Both the position numbers and the translations under genes were made by a program. DNA of 43,675 nt from Gnetum montanum (Eukaryota; Streptophyta; Gnetopsida; Gnetales; Gnetaceae): NCBI GenBank assembly GCA_015680685.1, contig MNCI01004755.1, positions 465,903 through 509,577 of the forward strand, given 5' to 3'. The stretch's first letter is position 1; every line of letters starts with the position of its first letter. Below are positions 1 through 10,245 of the stretch, one piece after another. The notes under the pieces are model-generated. The model worked only from the letters and a program-made list of their open reading frames with translations. It did not search any database and was not told where the DNA came from.

Positions 1-413
1 CTGTAGATGCTCGTAGTCAAGTCGTACTCACACCGCGCTATGAAAGTAATAAATAACATTAAATAAATAACAAATAAATAAACTAAGTGAATGCTGTAAT
101 GATGAAGTAATCTCGATCTTTATTGCCGGTCATGTGTGTGTCCAAGTGCGGCACACTCGAATAAAGACACCGTACAATTACATTCACCATACTGCGGGCA
201 GACACGGGAAAAAACTAACTCTGGAGGGATCAAACTGCCAGAGCTTCGCTACTCTAAAACTGGGATTCAAATGAGGGAGAGTTGCCTCTTATTTATAAAA
301 ATTGCGGCTGACTACGATATTGCGTACGCGATATCGTAGGGAAAGATGCGATATCGCATTGGCTACGATATCGCATATGCGATATTGCGACCTGTGCGAA
401 CCGCGTCTCATCA
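1..413 (-). repeat. LTR end, copy F (palindrome-LTR gypsy family)
   Basis: This is the U3/R part of an LTR read on the minus strand; the rest lies left of the window. It closely matches the B LTR at about 37690-38136, including the block around 95-133 that carries AATAAA on the minus strand, the TATA region at 289-300 and the terminal TCTCATCA ending at 413. It is joined directly to position 414, which lies inside a different LTR, so copy F inserted into the 3' LTR of E1. It could be a solo LTR or the 5' LTR of an element running off the left edge. Confidence 0.85.
289..388 (-). promoter_or_regulatory. U3 promoter of LTR F: TATA box plus palindrome array
   Basis: On the minus strand a TATA box (TTTATAAATAA, 289-300) is preceded by five GATATC-type sites. 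They are arranged as near-perfect palindromes, one centred on CGTACG (315-336) and one on GCATATGC (365-386). Two sites have eroded to GATATT. The same TATA/palindrome arrangement recurs in the other LTRs of the family. That this is the element's enhancer and core promoter is inferred from position. Confidence 0.6.
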
Positions 414-855
414 CCATGTATGCTCGAAGTGTTCGTACTAAGTGTGCTTACTTGTGAAAATTAATGAATCAATGAAAGTAACATTAATTAACTAATGAAA
501 GCATTAAAAATTGTAAAAAGCATTAAGGGTGAGAGATAAGCTATTTTAAATGCTGCAAGGTTTATCACAAAGTTCATCTTTATTTTCGGACACAAGGTAT
601 GCTCAAGTACATAATGCTCGAATAAAGATCCATTCGCTTTTTGACTCCTACTGCGGGCAGCCAAAAATAATTCTAACTCTAAGAGGGAGAAACTGCAAGA
701 GTTCGGGTAAGAAACTAAGACTAACTACTAAACCAAGTGCACCCACCTCTTATTTATAGGCAACGAGATAGGTCCCAATATTGGATGTCCAATATTGCAT
801 GATAGGATCTGATATCATGGCCCCAATATCGTGTATGCAATATCGTGGCTCATCA
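414..855 (-). repeat. 3' LTR of E1 (truncated)
   Basis: Matches 8517-8959 along its whole length, with mostly transition differences. It ends in CTCATCA at 855 next to the polypurine tract. TATA (TATAAATAAGAGG on the minus strand) lies near 748-762. The U3 sites are badly eroded to AATATTG and AATATCG forms. Confidence 0.88.
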
Positions 856-871
856 TACCCCCACGACTGAA
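856..871 (-). other. Polypurine tract of E1
   Basis: On the minus strand TTCAGTCGTGGGGGTA abuts the LTR start TGATGAG. The identical motif abuts the B LTR at 38137-38152. It is the expected primer for plus-strand DNA synthesis. Confidence 0.75.
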
Positions 872-889
872 TAAAAACTTGTCCTTGAG

Positions 890-1238
890 TTCCTTAAAAA
901 ATATTGGAAAGGTATGGGATTATTGATTGAATGAGAATTGACGATGACATGGGATGATAGACTTAGAGTGCCCGGGGAACGGATCGACAAATACATTACA
1001 GCATTGGGTGTTCATGCCCATTGTGGGGAACACTATACATATATGACATCCAGACCCTCATTCGATAGGTTAGAGTGAGATAGAGAAAATGAGGCATGTT
1101 GTTGCTGATGTTGAAACTGTGCACATCATTGTTCATCCATAGCTACATGTCCAAACTTGTTCCTTGCGTAAATGCTCCAACTTCAGTTCATCCTGAGTGC
1201 TCCCTCTTATCCCAGTCCATTGTTCGTGTAATCACCAT
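890..1238 (-). pseudogene. Short ORF remnant in the env position of E1
   Basis: A frame of about 110 codons starts at ATG 1236-1238 and is interrupted by several stops. Its first residues read MVITRTMDWDKREHSG. I see no similarity to ORF2 of elements A and B and do not recognise it. It is worth listing because the ATG directly follows a good 3' splice site in the position that carries ORF2 in A and B. It may be the residue of a larger deleted ORF, or chance. Confidence 0.3.
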
Positions 1239-1268
1239 CTGCACACACAACACACTCATAGATTAGCA
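1239..1268 (-). promoter_or_regulatory. Putative branch point and 3' splice site before the E1 env-position ORF
   Basis: On the minus strand TTGCTAATC (branch-like CTAAT) is followed about 24 nt later by a GT-rich stretch and TGTGCAG, then ATGGTG. The same spacing and junction (CAG then ATG) occurs in element B at 41098-41125, and in A with a mutated acceptor at 32430-32458. Confidence 0.5.
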
Positions 1269-2739
1269 AGGGTAGATAAAACCTAATGCAACTGATACCT
1301 TGCGTCGATATAAAGCACATTGACTAGGTTGTCGGTATGGCAGATACTGGGTGAGAGGTTTATGACTAATAACTACCCAAGGTGTAGGGGTAATATAATT
1401 ATGGAATGGAAAAATTTATGATAGGGCCCCCATGACTAAGAGTGAACCTCTAGTAGCAATAGGGTGGAAAAATTTTAAAGAATATGAAGGATATGAGAAA
1501 CAACAATGGTGAAGCCAATAAAATAAAAGTAAAAATAGATTTCATTGATGGGGTGAATAAGAAATAGTTGATGACAAGAAATTTTGAAAGGAAAGAGCTT
1601 AATAATTTCACCAAAAAGGAATCCTAGTGGATCCTCCCCAAAGTAGGCTCATGCCCTGAATGCCTTGACAAACCTACAAACCAAAGAGTTTGTAGGCTCT
1701 CGGAATGACATATGGAAACAATGGCTAAAAACTTACCCACAAGTATCTTACTGAAGACTAACAACGTGTTGACCAAGATATAGACTTATCGTAAAATTGG
1801 CAATGAGGTGGAATGTGGAAAGTAATATGGAAAGAGATGAGAGAATGGAATGGAATCGAAAAAATTTAGGTTGTGTAAAGTTCCTTGTGTAATATGTGAT
1901 TAAGTTGACTTAATAAAATTCTGTCCAAATCCAAATTCACCTATCCACATGCAATGACCTTACATCAACACACTTTGACCAACCCATCCTCTCAAAGTAA
2001 CAAGAATGCATTCATAGAGCCACCACCATCCCAACAAGAGAAGAAGCAGGAAGTGAGAAAGGGTCTTAGTTAGAGGGAACCTTCAGGCATGGGTAACATG
2101 TCTTTCCAATGCCATAATTAGTGCTTGTAGCCCATGTTTCTTTATTATGTCTAAGGGGTATGCTTTGAATTCTCACCAGTTTTTTTTAATGTGAGAATCA
2201 CACCATGCAAAGACTTATTTGATTTAGTCAACTCCATGAGATTTGGTCAAGAGTGGGATGGCAGAAAACCTATGAAAAAACTTTCAAGTACCTGAGAGAA
2301 TAGCCAGCACAAATGTGTCAAATCCCCTTGAGGTCACATCCTTTTCCATTCATTTGAATCTTTCCTTGGTTCGAAGAGTACTAAGGCACCAATTCATTAA
2401 TAAGTTTTCTTAGAAAAGGGACAGTACATTTCCAAAACAAGGGAAGACCACAGAGTTGTATGGATAATTGGATGATGTGGACTCATTGCCTGTTTTACCA
2501 AAAATAAATCATATCTTAGCATCAACACTGAAAGTCAAACGTAAAAACCAAACATTAGCAATCAACACTTATTATAATACATCCCACCATTGTGAGCACT
2601 TATTATGTGACGAATAAGAATAAATCGAACAAGGAAATAGTAAAAATGTTAATGATGGTGTAAAACAAAAATAAGTAAACATTGAAAAATTTGTAAAATA
2701 AAAATGTGTAAAAGTAAAGGAATTAAGAGCTTAGAACGG

Positions 2740-3990
2740 TTAGCATTGGTGGCCATCTCCCCCATGACTAAGTTGAAAGGAGGAGATCCGAAATAATGAG
2801 CAAGGTTGTCCACCAACAAAGGTAGTATGAGTGTTGGCTGTTTTAGGCTCATGGAAGGGTTTGGTTTGCTGGATGTTGACCAATAACTTCTTTTTCAAGC
2901 TTTCAAGTTTGTAAATCATCATGGCCCCTGAAGGAAAAATTTCATGAATGATATAAGGTCCTTTCCACAACATTTGAAATTTTGTTTGTTGGGGTACATG
3001 TGTGGGATTCCAATAAAGAACCTTATTTCCTGGTTGGTATTTAACCTTCCTAATTCTTAGGTCATGATGTTGCTTGTTAAAGGTCTTGTGTAGTTCATTG
3101 GATGATAGGGTGGCTAGTCAATTCTCATCTAGCAAGTTAAGGTTTATTAGCCATTATTTTTGTGCTAGATTGAGGTCAAGGTTAAGGTCACATGCTATGG
3201 ATAGTGTACAAAGTTCCACTTGGATAGAAAGTATCAGGAGTTTACTATACACTAACTCATAGGGAGAGTAGCTTGTAGGGAGTTTCCATGTGGAGCGGTA
3301 TGCCCAAAGAGTATAGTTCAGTTTGGTGCTCCAATCTCACCTATACTTGCTAATGGTTTGTGTCAATATTTTTGTGATCTCCCTATTGGTGACCTTGTCT
3401 TGACCATTTGCTTAAGGGTGATATGGTGCAATTAGTTTATGCTCAACTCCTAGGCATTGCATTAACTTTCAAAAAATAAAACCTGTAAAGTGTGTACCAT
3501 TGTCAGAAATAAGTGCACGAGGCACGCCAAACTTGTTTACGATTTGTTTTTGAACAAATCATGCAGCGGTAGATGATGTATAGTCTGTAACAGTGACTGC
3601 TTCTGCCCACTTGGTAAAATAGTCAACTATAACAACAATGTAGGCTTTTCCATTGGACATCAGTGTAATAGGCCCCATAAAATCAATTTTCCATATGTCA
3701 AAGGCTCTAAAGGTTAAATCCATTGTTGTAGACCCTCCATTCTAGTAGTCATTCCCCCATCACATTGGCAGTGCTCACAAGATTGGATGAAATGATGAGT
3801 GTCCCAGAACAATGTAGGCCAATAATATCCTACAAGAAAGATTTTTATGGCTATTCATCTCCCTGTGTAATGACCCCCACAAGGGCCCTCATAAGCATCT
3901 TGGAGAACTTGCAATTGATCTACATAGGAAACACACCATCGAACCAAGCCATCAAGACATACCTTATAAAGATGTTCATTGATTTCCATG
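2740..3990 (-). pseudogene. E1 integrase (decayed)
   Basis: Integrates the cDNA into the host genome. In order on the minus strand: the zinc-binding region (about 3720-3905) with GPCGGHYTGR and CEHCQ, where the usual first His reads Tyr (DAYEGPC); the catalytic core with IDFMGPI and VDYFTKWAEAV (about 3600-3690) and ISDNGTHF (about 3500-3530); and the C-terminal GPY/F-like module at 2810-2970 (LWKGPYIIHEIFPSGA, then KPFHEP). Asp residues of the DDE triad are visible, but the expected Glu reads Lys (GQDKVTNRE; codon 3394-3396). A stop sits just before, in HP*ANGQ. The frame ends at 2740. No chromodomain is visible. Confidence 0.85.
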
Positions 3991-4013
3991 AAATATTTGA
4001 CTCAGTGAAGAAA

Positions 4014-4600
4014 CTATTGTTTCTTTTTAACGTCTAACCCTTGTGGTGTCCCTTGTGTAAGCAGATAAGTCAGAATGCTACTATACCAATTTGTACAAGT
4101 GGGTAAGTTATTGTTTATCACACCTGAAAAGAGGAGTTCATCAGGGAAATGGTCAGAAATTGGATATTCATCCTCTTTGTTATCCCATCCCAACTGAGAT
4201 AAATGATCAGCAACAACATTCTCAGTGCCTTTACAATCGATCATCGTAAGATCGAACTCTTGTAAGATCATGAGCCATCGTATAATGTGAGGGCTCACCA
4301 TTGGTTTATTCATTAGGAACCAAATTGGACTATGATCCATATGTACAAATATCTTATAGTCCAATACATAGTGCCTAAATTTTTCTAGTATAAACACCAC
4401 AACTATTAACTCTTTTTCCATTGTGGTGTAATAGAGTTGTGCATTAGCGATACTTCGATTTGCACAGTGGATGTAATAGGGATGTTTTTGGTAATCTAAC
4501 TATGTAAGTACAACTCCTAAAGTAAAGTTGGACATGTCAATCATCATGTGGAATAGTTTGGACCAGTCAGGAGCTTGTAGAATAGGTGTTTCTACAAGCT
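4014..4600 (-). pseudogene. E1 RNase H (decayed)
   Basis: Degrades the RNA strand of the RNA:DNA hybrid. The longest open piece is 4014-4421, starting at MEKELIVVVFILEKFRHYV and containing HMDHSPIWFLMNKP, RWLMILQEFDL and the catalytic-region ENVVADHLSQL. The upstream part continues in 4422-4600 as GVVLT*LDYQKHPYYIHCANR with stops. The tail (DEYPISDHFPDELLF) is the usual linker towards integrase in Tat/Athila-like elements. RT lies just upstream and IN just downstream in the same polyprotein order. Confidence 0.85.
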
Positions 4601-5690
4601 TCTATTTTAAGGTTTGGAAGGCTAGCTCACATTCCTTGGTCCATTCAAAAGGTACGTTCTTCTTTTTAGTTCTACCAACCATCCTTGAAAAGTTCTCAAT
4701 GAAGTATCTATAATAGCCAGTATGTCCAAGGAGTGATTGGATGTCTTTTACAGTTTTAGGTTGCCGAGTGATTCCTTGGATGACCTTAATCTTTTTAGGA
4801 TCTACTTCTATCTCTGTTTGTGAAATCTTGTGCCCTAATACAATGCCTTCTTGAACCATTAAATGGCTTTTTTGCCAATTGAGCCTTAAGTTGGTTTCTA
4901 CACATCATTTTAGTACTTTCTCTAATCGGTCCAATGCTTGTTTGAAGTATGCTCCATAGGTGGAGAAATTGTCCATAAAGATCTCCATACCATTTCCTAT
5001 TTGTTGTTGAAAGATACTTAGAACCAAACATTGAAACGTTGCTGGGACATTATACAAGCCAAACGACATTTGCTTATATGCAAATGTCCCCTAAGGACTT
5101 GTGAACATAGTCTTAGCTTGGTCTTCTAGTGCTATTTGAATTTGATTATATCCACTGTAGCCATCCAGAAAACTATAGTAGCAATTCCCTGCAATGGTAT
5201 CTACGACTTGGTCAACGAATGGCAATGGGAAGTGGTCTTTAAATGTTGCCACGTTCAATAGCCTAACGTCTATACACACCCTTCATTTACCTTACTTTTT
5301 GGGCATAATGACTAATGAACTAACCAATTCACTATCTTCAATGGAATAGATGAACCCAGCTTTTAGAAGTTGTTCGATTTCTTCTTTAATCAGTTGCTTA
5401 AGCTTTGGGTTCAGTTACCTCTGCGGTTGTCATCGAGGTTTCATGGAGGGGTCAGTGTAAATTCTATGTTGGCATATCCTAGGATCTATTTTGGTTAATT
5501 TAGAATACAACCAAGTAAAGGCTTCTGACCATTTGTTTACCATTTTTAGCAATCTTTCTTTTTGTTGAGGAGTGAGCTTAGTGTTAATGATTATCGGCTT
5601 TCCATTTTTGAGAAATGTATATTCCATACCAGTGGGCAATAGTTTTAACTCAAGGGGCTTTTTCTTGAACTTGGTAGGTATTTCCAACTT
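4600..5690 (-). pseudogene. E1 reverse transcriptase (active site lost)
   Basis: RNA-dependent DNA polymerase of the element. The minus strand shows the N-terminal region 5430-5687 (LTPQQKERLLKMVNKW), the block with CIDVRLLNVATFKDHFPLPF and FLDGYSGYNQIQIA (5091-5279), the palm motif, and the thumb/connection (VQEGIVLGHKISQTEIEVD, SLLGHTGYYRYFIENFS; 4602-4859). The motif normally ending in two Asp reads FMDN at 4968-4979, so the second catalytic Asp is Asn. There are several stops and at least one frameshift around 5030-5090. The wording of the blocks points to the Tat/Athila side of Ty3/gypsy. Confidence 0.9.
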
Positions 5691-5860
5691 TCCCTAGTTG
5701 ATATTTTCAATGTTAGGACTTGGAAGTTGGTGATGGACTTGCTCTAGTGTATCTATGCTATCAATGTAGGTTCAAGTCAAGCTCTCAGTTGGTTCCATGC
5801 ATATAGTTGAATCATTTTCTCGGTTAGCTGTCAGCCACTGGGTGCCTTCCTATCTTATGT

Positions 5861-6225
5861 CTACTGCATATAGCATCTTTGTATCTTAGTTATTAGTGCA
5901 CATTGGTTGCATGTAGGAAATGTTAAGCATTGTACAAACCAGGGCTTCTGCACACAATTACATCCTATGTTACTGTATGCGATGCATGGAACTTTTTTCT
6001 TCTCGATATTTCCAAATGTATTTTCCTTTGATATTTCTAGGGAAAGATCATGTATTCCTAGGTGTGCATCAATTGTGCTTAGCCATGCTCTTCCTATTAT
6101 GATTGGGAAGTCCCCCTTACAGTTGTTGACTTGAATCACTAGGAAATCGGTTAGATACGATCACCCATAAATAGTGGTAACAATGTCCTCCACTAGTTCT
6201 AATGGCAGCTTTGCCCTTATCTTTG
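5861..6225 (-). pseudogene. E1 protease, C-terminal part only
   Basis: Aspartic protease of the gag-pol polyprotein. The flap and C-terminal part are visible (LELVEDIVTTIYG, then IIIGRAWLSTIDAHLGIHDL around 6060-6139), as is the conserved IIGR motif. I find no DSG/DTG catalytic motif. It would lie upstream, where the gag frame runs directly into this segment near 6225. A deletion has apparently removed the end of gag (zinc knuckle) and the start of PR. About 170 bp between this and the RT N-terminus is linker with several stops. Confidence 0.7.
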
Positions 6226-8074
6226 TTACATGCATATTCAGTTTCTTTCTTTTTTCTCCTTTCTTGGTTACTACCTAGTTTCCTAGACTCCTCTGCTATT
6301 TGGAGAATGGTTTGAAATCTATTATCTAGGGAGTCCCACATTTGGTCCACCTTTGCCGATACTTCTAATGCAAGTTTTTGAATGGGCAAGGTTTTCCTAT
6401 TCACCATCTCTTCAAGTGATGACTCTTCTTCATCCTCAAAAAATCTAACTCCCTTCTTTCGAAGGGAAGGATCTCTGTTATATTCCTCTACATTCTCTCT
6501 TTTCCATAACTCACCTTTCTCCTTGGCAACTTGCTCCAATAATCTTTGTACTTAATGGACCCTAAGATCAGATAGTTTTCCTTGGGCATAAGTCCCAAGG
6601 GTTCTTCGTGTTTCGTGCCTAAGTCCATCTACGAGATGGCGTAATTGTTCCCTTTGTGAGTAACCATGGCCAGGGCAATGATGTAATAATGCATAATATT
6701 GGCCCATGGTAGCATCCAAGGGTTCATGTCCTCCTTGTTTCCATCCTTGGACTTGCTGTTGCAGGTTGGACACTCAGGAGTACGTTTGATACTTATCATT
6801 GAATAGTTCTAACATGGTACTCTGTTGGCGAATGGAGTTCGATTCTAAGGATTGGTACCAGCTTTCTGCTTCCTTGATCAATGTCTACAAAAAAAACTTG
6901 AGTTTTTGCCACTTTTTTTCTCTGTTTTGCAAGGCACATGCATCGTGAAATGCTTACAAATGATTTTAGGGATCAATGCTGTATCCCCTTCAAATCATGG
7001 GATATTGTTCATGTCCAATCTTTTGATCCTGCTATCTTTTTGGTGCCTTGTTGGAATTCTAATAGCCTCAGCTATATCTAGCATACTTCATGTAGCAAGT
7101 GGGGGTTCATCGTGATCGTATTCTCTATGGTGTCTATGATGCCTATGTTGTTCTCTACTCTCCCTCCTTTTGCGGTGTGTTTCTCTAGAATGCCCTTGTC
7201 CCATTTCTTAACTATTTTGTTTATCATTCCTATTTCACCTATCATTATCCTTGGGGTCTTTCCCTCTACGACTACGTTTCGATCCTAAAGGAGAGGGGGA
7301 AGGAGATGATGGAGGTGAAAAGGGAGGAGGATTGTCATCATGATGATGCCTTCTTCCTTCTCTTTAGTGGTTGCGGCCTCAATCATGGTTATGATCAGAA
7401 TGTCCATCTTTGTCATGTTTTCATGTTCCTTTTTTTGACCCTTTGTGTTCGTTGGTACCAGAATCTAGGTTATGGATAGTTGAGTGAAGATTCTAATACA
7501 CAACCCCTTGATCAAAGTCAATGAGAGTAACATCATTGTGTAGAAGGCCTTCTGAGGTAGGTTCACCATTCTCATTTTTGCCTATGACATATGGGACATC
7601 CAACAACCACTTCCCCTTCATAGATTTATGATGTCTCTCCTGTTGTAAGTCCCTTTGACGTTGTGCCTTCGTGGGTCAATACTCTCTCAAGTTGTGTTCG
7701 TGCACAACGTACTCTGCCTATAAGTGTTGCATACCAATCTGTGTGAGAGCATGAAGAAGCATGGTTGGGATTGAACGATCGAGAGGTAACACTATGTTAC
7801 CTTCTAAATCACGCTAAAACAGTTGTTCATCTTGGTGGAGGATAAAGGTAAAGTTTGGTATATACTCATCGGGATGAGCGTATACCACATGAAATTTTTG
7901 GGGCACTGGTGGGTCATCATGTGTACTATGCCTCCAATTGTTCATTGTGTTAGACCTAGGTGGTGAAACACTCTCATAAGAAGAAGGACATATGATTAAT
8001 TCTTTAGTGTGCGACACTTTTCTCTTCTTTTTTCTAATAATTTTAAAATAGCCAACCCTAAGGATTTGTTCCAA
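6226..8074 (-). pseudogene. E1 gag (decayed, C-terminal end deleted)
   Basis: Structural protein for the virus-like particle. The probable start is the ATG at 8072-8074, 47 nt after the primer site. An N-terminal domain (7600-8074; FHVVYAHPDEYIPNF, then LEGNIVLPLDRS) is followed by a charged Arg/His/Ser-rich stretch (7100-7450). The retrotransposon-gag core is at 6260-7080: AFHDA-like, WQKLK, EAESWYQSL, EPLDATMGQYYALLHHCPG, LVDGLRHETRRTLGTYAQGKL, then a coiled KEKGELWKRENVEEYNRDPS region. Elements D (26700-27436), A (28640-29460) and the fragment at 10246-10860 share this core. The zinc knuckle found in A is missing. Confidence 0.8.
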
Positions 8075-8120
8075 TGATGGAAAGATTCCTAAGTTCTAAT
8101 TAGTGCACAAACAACAGAGT

Positions 8121-8137
8121 CCTTAGCAATGGCACCA
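8121..8137 (-). other. Primer-binding site of E1 (tRNA-Asp type, eroded)
   Basis: TGGTGCCATTGCTAAGG on the minus strand, one base from the LTR end. The plant tRNA-Asp-type site TGGCGCCGTTGCCGGGG differs only by C/T and G/A transitions. Confidence 0.65.
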
Positions 8138-8138
8138 A

Positions 8139-8959
8139 TGATGAGTGGCAAGGTACCCCTACACCCAACCATACGAATACGAGCATTCATGCACGATCCG
8201 GTCAAATTCCAAGGACTAAGTGCTTATGCACCTTCATAGAACAAAGATGGATTAGCAATCGTTGTCTTCCCAAGCTTACTCATATGGCATGATTATATGG
8301 TTAAGTAAACTTGAGGCATATGATTTTTATGTTTTATGTCCTAGTGCTAAAGAGGGAAGAAGTGAATTAATTGAATAACTAATTCAAATTAACTAATCAA
8401 CTAGGTCCTAACTAGTCCTAACACCAGCATCCATTCCCACTTGCTGTACACATCCTTGACTAGTGTAACACTGTTGGGATTACCAAACGATAATCGTTAC
8501 GATGTTACCGAGTGTTCCACATATGTTTGAAGTGGTCGTACTGAGTGTGCTTACTTGTGAAAATTAACGAATCAATGAAAGCAACATTAAGTAACTAATG
8601 AAAGAATTAAAGAACTGTAAATAGCATTAAGGGTGAGAGATAAGCTATTCTAAATGTTGCAAGGTTTATGATAAAGTTTGTCTTTATTTTCAGACACAAG
8701 GTGTGCTCAGTTACATAATGCTTGAATAAAGATCTGTTAGCTTTATGACTCCTACTGTGGACACTCAGAAATAATTCTAACTCTAAGAGGGAGAAACTGC
8801 AAGAGTTCGGGTAAGGGACTAAGACTAACTACTAAACCAAGTGCACCTACCTCTTCTTTATAGGCAACAAGATAGGTCCCGATATCAGATGTTTGATATC
8901 GCATGATAGGATCTGATGTCGCGGCCCTGATATCGCGTACAAAATATCATGGCTCATCA
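8139..8959 (-). repeat. 5' LTR of E1 (complete, 821 bp)
   Basis: On the minus strand it starts TGATGAGCCATGATATT (from 8959) and ends CCACTCATCA (at 8139), giving short inverted termini TGATGAG/CTCATCA. U3 carries GATATC-type sites at 8875-8945, followed by a TATA-like box at 8852-8863. The right half matches 414-855. The left half (8139-8500) matches the start of the B LTR and of solo LTR S: AGGTACCCCTACACCCAACC. Confidence 0.9.
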
Positions 8960-9268
8960 AAGAGGAAAAAGAAGAGAAGAAAGGATGTTGAATTAAAAAA
9001 TCCTAATCCTTTTTTAATTTTTCTTACTCTTTATTTGTTGCAGGTTTGCATCATCATGGGGATGTAAGGGAAGCATTCTATGGAGATACTCAAATAAGAA
9101 AGCATAGTGGAGCATGAAGAAAAGCCTCCATGAGCAAGGCAAGCTCAAAACCAAAACCTTAGATGATACTCATTCTCATGTTTGTAATGCCTTGAGTCAT
9201 GGTGGCATGATGCCTTCTAGCTTGTGAAAGGTCATAGAGCATGACATTTTTAAGGGTGGAAGAGTTGG
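8960..9268. other. Interval without recognised gene
   Basis: Starts with a 26-bp purine run (8960-8985) directly against the E1 LTR end. It also holds a T-rich stretch ending TTTGTTGCAGG near 9035-9045 that looks like a 3' splice site. I recognise no protein or known repeat. Confidence 0.4.
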
Positions 9269-10245
9269 TGTAGGGACACCTCTTTTGATCCCCTTATGCT
9301 ATCCTACATGTTATGTGTCTTTTTGTGTTGATTTTGTTGAGGATGATTCTTGGATGTTTTGGCATGTTTTTGGGTGTTTTGGGCTCATTTTGATGCATTT
9401 AGGGGGTTTTAGGGTCTATGGAGACTTTTTTAAAGGCATCCATAGGTTTTAAGCATCAAAACGAGCATTTTTGTATCTCACCAAAAAGTGGGATGTTCTA
9501 GCTAATACATCCCACCAAAACTTGGGATGTCCTAAGACTATATGGGATTTCCTAGAAAAATAGTAGATGTCCCACTTGAGAACTGGGTTTTTGTAGGAGA
9601 TGTCCTAGCAAAGCTAGAGATGACCCAGGCACATGGGAAAACTTCTAAAAATGCCATTCCAATTTGTGAAATAGCTAAAGAAATATGGAAACAACTGAGG
9701 AGAAGGTGAGAAGACTTGGAAAACATCTAAAGAACCTCAAATTGAGTTGAGGAAAGGTTTCTAGGATTTTTACCTTCTAGTTGCTTATAAATATTGATGT
9801 AATTCACCATTGTTAATGTTGCAATGCTAAGTGCCAAAGTGCAAAGGGTTGAACTGCAAACACCAAAGATCAAACATCTTAATAGAGGGCAAGAGAGAGA
9901 GCTCTTGAGGGAAGAGAGATTATATAAGAAGAGAGCTTGTGTAAGGAAGTTGAGTGAGAGGCAAGGGAGAGCACTTGAGATAGGTTAGGAGAATCTCTTA
10001 TAAGTGTATTGTATTAAGCTTAGGCTCCATTGTAAGCAATTGAGGATTGAGAGGGGACAAGTATGGCCTTTAAGATTCGTGGGAGAGTTGTGAGTTGAGC
10101 TTGGATCCTCATATTTGATGGATTTTCTATGTATTTTAAGAGTTATCATAATATAAGGAATATTTTCTCCATTTTATTGTGTTGTTCTTATTTTCTAAGC
10201 TAGATTTGCTTGGAAGTTGTGGATTGGGTCCTATTGGGATCTATC
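9269..10245 (+). repeat. Probable LTR of an unrelated element (about 977 bp)
   Basis: Begins TGTAGGGACACC and ends GGGATCTATCA. A TATA box (CTTATAAATATT) lies near 9783-9795, followed by a GA-rich leader, an oligo-T/AT-rich 3' part and gag-like coding remnants just downstream. Its 5' half holds at least four imperfect repeats of GGGATGTCCTAG (9489-9610). No second LTR copy is in the window and the sequence after its end (TGGTGCAACC) is not a convincing primer site, so the call rests on LTR-like architecture. Confidence 0.4.

Larger units (their letters stand above)
872..2739 (-). other. E1 3' spacer between integrase and polypurine tract
   Basis: Largely noncoding. Three stretches match the spacer of elements A and B: the block around 1625-1660 (TTTGGGGAGGATCCACT on the minus strand, the counterpart of 41978-42000), the block around 2075-2120 (CATGCCTGAAGGTT, the counterpart of 42490-42520), and a polypurine-like motif at 1425-1440 (CTTAGTCATGGGGGCCC). 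A second such motif lies at 2756-2772, overlapping the end of the integrase frame. A 9-bp hairpin (CCTACAAAC/GTTTGTAGG) lies near 1670-1693. No GATATC promoter module is present here, unlike in A and B. Confidence 0.6.
414..8959 (-). mobile_element. Element E1: Ty3/gypsy LTR retrotransposon with pol (decayed)
   Basis: Read on the minus strand the order is 5' LTR (8139-8959), primer site, gag, protease remnant, RT, RNase H, integrase, 1.8 kb spacer, polypurine tract and 3' LTR (414-855). The gag-PR-RT-RH-IN order defines Ty3/gypsy. The RT and RNase H wording (FLDGYSGYNQI, IIRWLMILQEFDL, ENVVADHLSQL) resembles the plant Tat/Athila branch. All ORFs are broken by stops and small frameshifts, and the RT and IN active sites are mutated. 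The 3' LTR lacks its first 378 bp because copy F is inserted there. It is the only member of its family in this window with recognisable pol, so it is the best stand-in for the autonomous partner of elements A and B. Confidence 0.9.

Noticed and set aside
3765-4037. Plus-strand ORF of 90 codons
   Set aside because: It is antisense to the E1 integrase region and has no recognisable content.
5907-6134. Plus-strand ORFs of 60-75 codons
   Set aside because: Antisense shadows of the E1 protease frame, which has recognisable motifs on the minus strand.
9030-9060. Host gene exon after TTTGTTGCAGG
   Set aside because: No coding continuity or recognisable product downstream; the sequence is between two LTRs.
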